This document shows, one piece after another, positions 61,001 through 64,000 of a stretch of 64,000 nt of DNA. Made by a program: the position numbers and the translations under genes. The notes under the pieces were generated by a model that was given only the letters and a program-made list of their open reading frames with translations, was not told the origin of the DNA and ran no database searches. The DNA is from Prosthecobacter vanneervenii (GTDB lineage: Bacteria > Verrucomicrobiota > Verrucomicrobiia > Verrucomicrobiales > Verrucomicrobiaceae). Position 1 is the first letter of the stretch. Each line of letters begins with the position of its first letter. The stretch is taken from NCBI RefSeq assembly GCF_014203095.1, contig NZ_JACHIG010000004.1, positions 62,001 through 126,000 of the forward strand, read 5' to 3'.

Positions 61001-62221
61001 CGGGTAGCGCAGCTGCAGCTCGGTCTCGATCTGGCTGTACCAGGTGTCGCGTTCGGCGAGTCCGTTGCCAATGAGCACGATGTGCTCGCCTTTTTCCGGC
61101 GGAGCCACGGCCTGCGCCCGGGCGGTGGTGGCGGCGGCAGGTTCAGCGGTGGGCTGGTGCGGGGCCTTTACTTCCTCAGTCTTCTTGGCGGTGGCCTGCT
61201 TGGATTTCTCATCCGGCGTGCCCATGCTGGGGCTGCTGCCCGTGGCGAAGTCGCCGGGCTTCAGATTGCGCTGCTTGAAGTAAGCGGAGTCCTTGATGAA
61301 GCCGTAGGCGCTGGGCTTGAAGGGGTCGATGAAGGCCACGTCCGCCTTGGCAGGCACCGGCAGCTTCAGCAGGGAGTGCACCGCATTCACAATGAGGCGG
61401 CGCAGATTTTCGTCCGTGTAGTCCATCGAGGCACCCATGGTGGTGCAGAAGGAGCGGCCCTTGGCCTTGCCATCTGGGGAGGTGTAGTCATGCAGCCAGG
61501 CAATGGGCTGCATCGGCTCGTTCTTCGCGCCTGCGACCGCCTTGGACTTTGGGTCCAGAGACTCAGTCACCGCGCCGCGCAGCAGGATGGTGTCGCTCTC
61601 CGGCTTCACATCGGGTGCGCCGTACACATCCGTGGTGCAGAAGATCTCGCCCACACCGCTCAGGATTTCATTCTTGCCGTTGGCCTCCACCACCACGCTG
61701 CGGGTGCCTTCCTTTTTATGCTGTCCATGGTGGCTCACCCACTTCTCCCCGAGGATCTTCAGGCCAAACTCGCTCCACTTGAAGTCGCCCGTTTTCGCAT
61801 TGCCGGTAAAGGCATGCGTGGCCGTGCGGAAGCCGATCACCGGCTTGCCCGCGTTCAGGAATTTCGCAAAATGCGCCAGGCTCTCGTCCGGAAGCTGGCG
61901 GAAGCGTGTGCCGATGATGAGCAGGTCCGCATCGTCGATCACCTCGGTGCCGCGGATGTTCTTCTGGTTGTTCGGATCAATGAAGCCGCCCTTTTCATCC
62001 GTGGAGAAAAGCACGATGCAGTTGAAGCCGTGCGTCTTGGCCAGGATCTTGGCCAGCATGGGCATGCTCTCCTCCGTGCGGTACTCCTCGTCACCGGCCA
62101 CCAGGACGATCTTTTTGCCTTTGCCGGCGCCGACCGGATTGGCCGCGACTTCGAGATATTCCTGCGCGTGCGCGGACAGGGCCGAGCCGAGGAGTGCGAG
62201 GGTGAATAGGAGCTGCTTCAT
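58046..62221 (-). CDS. ThuA / SGNH / dehydrogenase-propeller / cytochrome c mega-fusion
   Basis: 1,391 residues (signal MKQLLFTLALLGSALSAHA). Order: ThuA-like domain about 35-300 (KIVLVAGDEEYRTEES, GFRTATHAF); low-complexity Lys/Ala linker about 335-375; SGNH-hydrolase-like domain 377-610 (HIVLIGNGLAERDTW, FFGYNES near 474), whose last block reads GGFIPTEKGY near 580 where active enzymes have D-x-x-H; PVC-type dehydrogenase propeller (TIGR02604-like) about 714-1064 (NPMQMSFDNKGRLWVATM, DTHHAISAF); HEAT-like repeats 1070-1225; cytochrome c with CVTCH at 1274-1278 and Met in VPMTPFG. Exported. Probable role: binding and oxidation of a sugar with electrons passed to the haem. Substrate unknown. 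Confidence 0.9.
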   Translation of the reverse strand: MKQLLFTLALLGSALSAHAQEYLEVAANPVGAGKGKKIVLVAGDEEYRTEESMPMLAKILAKTHGFNCIVLFSTDEKGGFIDPNNQKNIRGTEVIDDADLLIIGTRFRQLPDESLAHFAKFLNAGKPVIGFRTATHAFTGNAKTGDFKWSEFGLKILGEKWVSHHGQHKKEGTRSVVVEANGKNEILSGVGEIFCTTDVYGAPDVKPESDTILLRGAVTESLDPKSKAVAGAKNEPMQPIAWLHDYTSPDGKAKGRSFCTTMGASMDYTDENLRRLIVNAVHSLLKLPVPAKADVAFIDPFKPSAYGFIKDSAYFKQRNLKPGDFATGSSPSMGTPDEKSKQATAKKTEEVKAPHQPTAEPAAATTARAQAVAPPEKGEHIVLIGNGLAERDTWYSQIETELQLRYPDRELFFRNMGHVGDTPGFRPHPSRASQWAFPGAEKFHPDKTIHNGQGFFSTPDQWLTHLKADTIVAFFGYNESFDGPSKVGNFEAELDAWVVHTLSKAYNGKAAPRVVLVSPIAYENQSAKRDLPKGDVENANLLLYAGAIEKVAKKHGLTYVDLFTPTKEIEAKGGEFFTTGGFIPTEKGYEEIGKLLATGLYGHASHESKADPKLVREAVKEKDWFWNTDYNILNGVHAHGRRYNPYGPQNYPDEVQKSREMTVLRDGLIHAVATSKTTSLKVDDSKTHVLPPVPTNYVPSVKNGSEKYLYGEEALKSLTVPEGYKVELFASEKEFPNLANPMQMSFDNKGRLWVATMPTYPHYRPGDAMPDDKILIYEDTNGDGKADKETVFADKLHLPIGFEFTPEGVYVTQEPNLVLLRDTNGDDKADSMEIVLGGFDTHDTHHAISAFTADPSGAFILCEGVFLHSNVETPYGPVRCVDGGFFRYSPQRGMLERTIQMSIPNPWGFVFDQWGQDFLLHTSGTTMNWALPVEVKPTFGSKTPSAPDLVPDGHKVRPTSGLEIVSSRHFPDEVQGDLIYCNAIGFLGIKQVKIEDNGTGWKTAHRHDLLTSKDGNFRPVDLEFAPDGSLYVIDWHNVLIGHMQHNARDPLRDHVHGRIYRITYPGRPLVKPVPVAGAPLKTLLEDLKEPELRTRYRARRELRARDAKEVLPAIKTWAADQKETHAKLEALWVTWGLNEADEGLLREMLASSDFHARAAAVRVLRYNTHRIADHVALLEKAAADEHGRVRLEAVVAASWLPNIPAAKNIVAIAAKLPQDDWNKAAIKTAADRLAGVAETVKPEHPVVPAPAYLSDAAKKQFKLGQEIYNREGHCVTCHQPNGAGLDPAFPSIVNSPWVTTDRDRLIKIVMYGLMGPIKVGGKEYNGQVPMTPFGGMLKDEEIASVLTFVRNHFGNKADPVTAAEVKAVRDASAGRMMLFTTDELLKLHPMK

Positions 62222-62344
62222 GGATTGGGGAAAAAACGAGCGGGAAAGCTAGTACCGCACAGGGCGGCGAAACCGGACAAGAAAAAATCGCAAGAGTTCG
62301 TACAAACCCACCACGGGGAGGCCCATGGTTAACTGTTTCGACTG
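62222..62344. other. Gap upstream of the mega-fusion gene
   Basis: No ORF, RNA gene or clear promoter hexamers. The minus strand upstream of the fusion start is pyrimidine-rich (GTTTTTTCCCC) with no Shine-Dalgarno sequence. Confidence 0.3.
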
Positions 62345-62740
62345 TTATGAGATCAAGATACGCAGCTTCTGCGTCACTTCATCACGACTCAGCACGCCCG
62401 CAGCCACTCCAAGCGTGAGGCTTTCCCACGCATCCACATCCAGCTCCTCATTTTTCAGCAGACCATTCTCGCACAGAAACACAAGGCATGTGGCCAGCGC
62501 GACACGCTTGTTACCATCCACAAAAGGGTGATTGCTGCAAAGGTAGAAAAAGTAGGCCGCTGCGATTTCGATGGGATCAGACATCATGGTCTCACCCATC
62601 ATCGTGGCCTGCGGAGCTGCGATCGCGGATTCCAGCAGCTCACGAGAACGCAGCCCTGGGCTGCCGCCATGCGCGGCGAGCACCTCGGCATGGATCGCCA
62701 GCACGGCATCAATAGTTGGGTGCAGGACTGGGCCGCTCAT
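62345..62740 (-). CDS. doc: Doc/Fic-family toxin (death-on-curing type)
   Basis: 131 residues. The Fic/Doc core motif is HPFVDGNKR (71-79), with His71, the phosphate-loop Gly-Asn-Lys and Arg79. LRSRELLESAIAAPQ is the typical Doc segment that precedes it. Doc of phage P1 phosphorylates EF-Tu; Fic relatives transfer AMP. The GNK-type loop here does not by itself decide between the two. Its ATG overlaps the stop of the AbrB-type antitoxin gene by 4 bp, the usual antitoxin-first layout. Confidence 0.9.
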   Translation of the reverse strand: MSGPVLHPTIDAVLAIHAEVLAAHGGSPGLRSRELLESAIAAPQATMMGETMMSDPIEIAAAYFFYLCSNHPFVDGNKRVALATCLVFLCENGLLKNEELDVDAWESLTLGVAAGVLSRDEVTQKLRILIS

Positions 62741-62967
62741 GAAAGTCGCCGGAACAGCTCGCTATTCTTTCCAATCAGGCGTTTGGCTGTTTCAGCGGCA
62801 TTCGCTGCCTCGATCACTGGAGGCATTAAAGGCACGATGGTGATGGTGCCACCAGCATGCACTTCGACATTCACCTCATCTCCGACTTTCAGTCGTGCAA
62901 GCTGGAGCAGGGCGGAATCAAAAATGATCCCCTGGGAGTTGCCGATTTTGCTGATGGTTTTAACCAT
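62737..62967 (-). CDS. AbrB/MazE-type antitoxin partner of Doc
   Basis: 76 residues. MVKTISKIGNSQGIIFDSALLQLARLKVGDEVNVEV, read in parts, is the swapped-hairpin AbrB/MazE DNA-binding domain; the C-terminus (AKRLIGKNSELFRRLS) would be the toxin-binding tail. The antitoxin is expected to neutralise the Doc toxin and repress its own promoter. Pairing of an AbrB/MazE-type antitoxin with Doc, in place of Phd, is known but less common. It is preceded by a clear promoter with an embedded palindrome. Confidence 0.9.
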   Translation of the reverse strand: MVKTISKIGNSQGIIFDSALLQLARLKVGDEVNVEVHAGGTITIVPLMPPVIEAANAAETAKRLIGKNSELFRRLS

Positions 62968-62972
62968 GCGTA

Positions 62973-63001
62973 AAACTATGTATTACATGGCGGGTTGTCA
63001 A
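62973..63001 (-). promoter_or_regulatory. Promoter and operator of the AbrB-doc operon
   Basis: On the minus strand a perfect -35 TTGACA (62996-63001) is followed after 17 bp by a weak -10 TAGTTT (62973-62978). Between them sits the inverted repeat ATGTA-A-TACAT (62978-62988), a likely operator for the antitoxin. The start codon is 5 bp past the -10, so the 5' leader would be absent or a few bases long. Confidence 0.5.
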
Positions 63002-63037
63002 ACGTCACAATGCGCTCCTGGAAGCACTCCGTGTTCT

Positions 63038-64000
63038 TCACCTCGCCAGAACCGCGATCTCCTCATCGCTCAGCGCGCGATCCCAGAGGGCAAACTCGTC
63101 CATCGCCCCGCTTAGGAGGCGGATGGCCACGCCGCCGGAGCTGCGGCGGTCATTCCAGTTGCCGAGCTCGGCGATGCCGATCTTCAGTGGGGCGGTGTCC
63201 TTGAGCGCGGCGCGGGTCAGCAGCTCGCCATTGGCATAGTGGCGCACCTCCTTTGAGGCGGGGTCATACACCACGGCGAGGTGAGTCCAGCGGCCAAAGC
63301 GCTCCGGGGTAAAAAGCACAGGGGTATCATGATCCACATGCGCCGCGCCACCGCCGCCGGCAATGCCGAGGCGCACTCTCCCATCTCTCATGATCTGCCA
63401 GTGCGTCTTGCGGTCGCCCCAGCCTTCGGACATGAAAAGGGAATTGAAGGTGCGGTCCAGACCGTTCACGCGCACCCACACGGCCATGGTCAGCGCCTTG
63501 GTCTCGCCGGGAATGTTCAGCCGCACGCGGTCGCTCACATTGCGAAATTCCAGGGCGCGCTTGCCCGGCCAGCGGCCTGTCGTCCACGATGCACCGACAA
63601 TGCTGCCATCGGCAATTTGAGCGCCGTTCACCGCATGGTTGCGCAGGGAGCGTGCCCCTTCGTCATCTTGGAAATCAAAGCGCAGGCGCAGCCCGGCATC
63701 GGCATTCAGCTTGGCGCTGGAGGCCAGCCATTTCTCAAACTGAAAGCGCTGGGACATCGCACTGCGCGCATCGATCTCATTCAGCGAGGCAAAGCTGGAC
63801 GCATTCGCCGGAAGCACCGCCGTGTTCCCCGCGATGGCCATGGCCTGCCCCTCTTTCAGCGACTTCATCGTCACCGCAGGCTGGTGCAGCTCCACCTCGC
63901 CCTTGAACACATGCACCTCCGCATTCTGCGCGCCCACATCCAGGCCAAACTCGGTGCCGAGATCCACGATGGTGCCCTTGGGCGTGTTGATACGAAAGCC
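63038..64000 (-). CDS. FecR-like / LamG domain protein (5' end outside window)
   Basis: 320 visible residues; the frame is open to the window edge. The first residues, FRINTPKGTIVDLGTEFGLDV, are the end strand pattern of a FecR domain (TPxGxxxxxGTEF), followed by VHVFKGEVELHQ. Residues about 120-320 are a LamG/concanavalin-like domain (ALEFRNVSDRVRLNIPG, TMAVWVRVNGLDRTFNSLFM, WTHLAVVYDP, MDEFALWDRALSDEEI). In Verrucomicrobiota and Planctomycetota such FecR-LamG proteins are commonly encoded next to ECF sigma factors and may act as membrane anti-sigma regulators; the sigma gene would lie beyond the window. Confidence 0.85.
   Translation of the reverse strand, partial: GFRINTPKGTIVDLGTEFGLDVGAQNAEVHVFKGEVELHQPAVTMKSLKEGQAMAIAGNTAVLPANASSFASLNEIDARSAMSQRFQFEKWLASSAKLNADAGLRLRFDFQDDEGARSLRNHAVNGAQIADGSIVGASWTTGRWPGKRALEFRNVSDRVRLNIPGETKALTMAVWVRVNGLDRTFNSLFMSEGWGDRKTHWQIMRDGRVRLGIAGGGGAAHVDHDTPVLFTPERFGRWTHLAVVYDPASKEVRHYANGELLTRAALKDTAPLKIGIAELGNWNDRRSSGGVAIRLLSGAMDEFALWDRALSDEEIAVLAR

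Noticed and set aside
59054-62209. Open reading frame of about 1,050 codons opposite the ThuA fusion gene
   Set aside because: It lies wholly antisense to a gene with clear domains, and its Val/His/Ala/Gly/Arg-rich product shows no motif. It is the usual effect of high GC at third positions. The same applies to long antisense frames at 1447-3018, 25304-26770, 41036-42514, 52992-55106 and 55140-56558.
1-64000. CRISPR arrays, insertion sequences, integrases or prophage genes
   Set aside because: No regularly spaced short direct repeats, transposase or phage motifs were seen on either strand.

Overview
The window looks like a chromosomal segment of a free-living member of Verrucomicrobiota (Verrucomicrobiales, perhaps Prosthecobacter-like). 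This is inferred from gene content, not from a marker gene: ten secreted Cys-type sulfatases, two very large PVC-style fusion enzymes ending in c-type haem sites, DUF1080/ThuA-type sugar modules, a FecR-LamG protein and a high-GC, almost Shine-Dalgarno-free gene style. I see no rRNA, tRNA, CRISPR array, phage or insertion sequence.

Layout. 1-5.1 kb: a 5'-truncated HtrA/Deg-type protease and a paralogue that has lost catalytic residues, YceH, a Gly/Tyr/Asn/His-rich lipoprotein with a strong terminator, and an RsuA-type pseudouridine synthase. 5.2-10 kb: a probable minus-strand operon of an alpha/beta-hydrolase esterase, a membrane acyltransferase-like protein and a Tat-exported PhoD-like phosphatase. 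10.1-20.8 kb: one giant gene (about 3,600 codons) for a secreted subtilisin-like protease followed by four tandem modules of about 570 residues, each with two cadherin-like domains and a PQQ-type beta-propeller. 21.1-24.7 kb: a nitric-oxide divergon. An exported globin with a YHS-like metal site faces a group III truncated globin coupled to nnrS and followed by a radical SAM/SPASM gene; two NsrR-like 11-1-11 inverted repeats lie between them. 24.8-33.9 kb: a Cys phosphatase, four sulfatases, a thioredoxin/MsrA-like fusion lipoprotein and a beta-helix protein. 33.9-37.1 kb: a four-gene operon (DsrE-like, PPOX-like, NTF2-like, SDR) divergent from a LysR regulator. 37.2-40.4 kb: hydrolase, DUF5069, GH25-like lipoprotein and PhyH dioxygenase. 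40.4-53.2 kb: six more sulfatases, four of them chained with an alpha/alpha-barrel protein by stop/start overlaps, plus a Whirly-like small protein and a P450. 53.2-62.2 kb: a DUF1080-propeller-haem fusion, an orphan AbrB protein, an ATP-grasp enzyme, and a ThuA-SGNH-dehydrogenase-cytochrome c fusion. 62.3-64 kb: an AbrB/Doc toxin-antitoxin pair with a readable promoter and operator, and the 3' part of a FecR-LamG gene.

How it fits together. Most of the window encodes export-targeted enzymes that would remove sulfate from complex glycans and then bind or oxidise the sugars (sulfatases, alpha/alpha-barrel protein, DUF1080, ThuA and propeller-cytochrome fusions). Many of these proteins carry Lys/Ala-rich tails or linkers. 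The best-defined regulatory unit is the nitric-oxide divergon; the most unusual single gene is the giant subtilase. Starts were chosen mainly from signal peptides, family length and operon overlaps, because ribosome-binding sites are rarely recognisable here.
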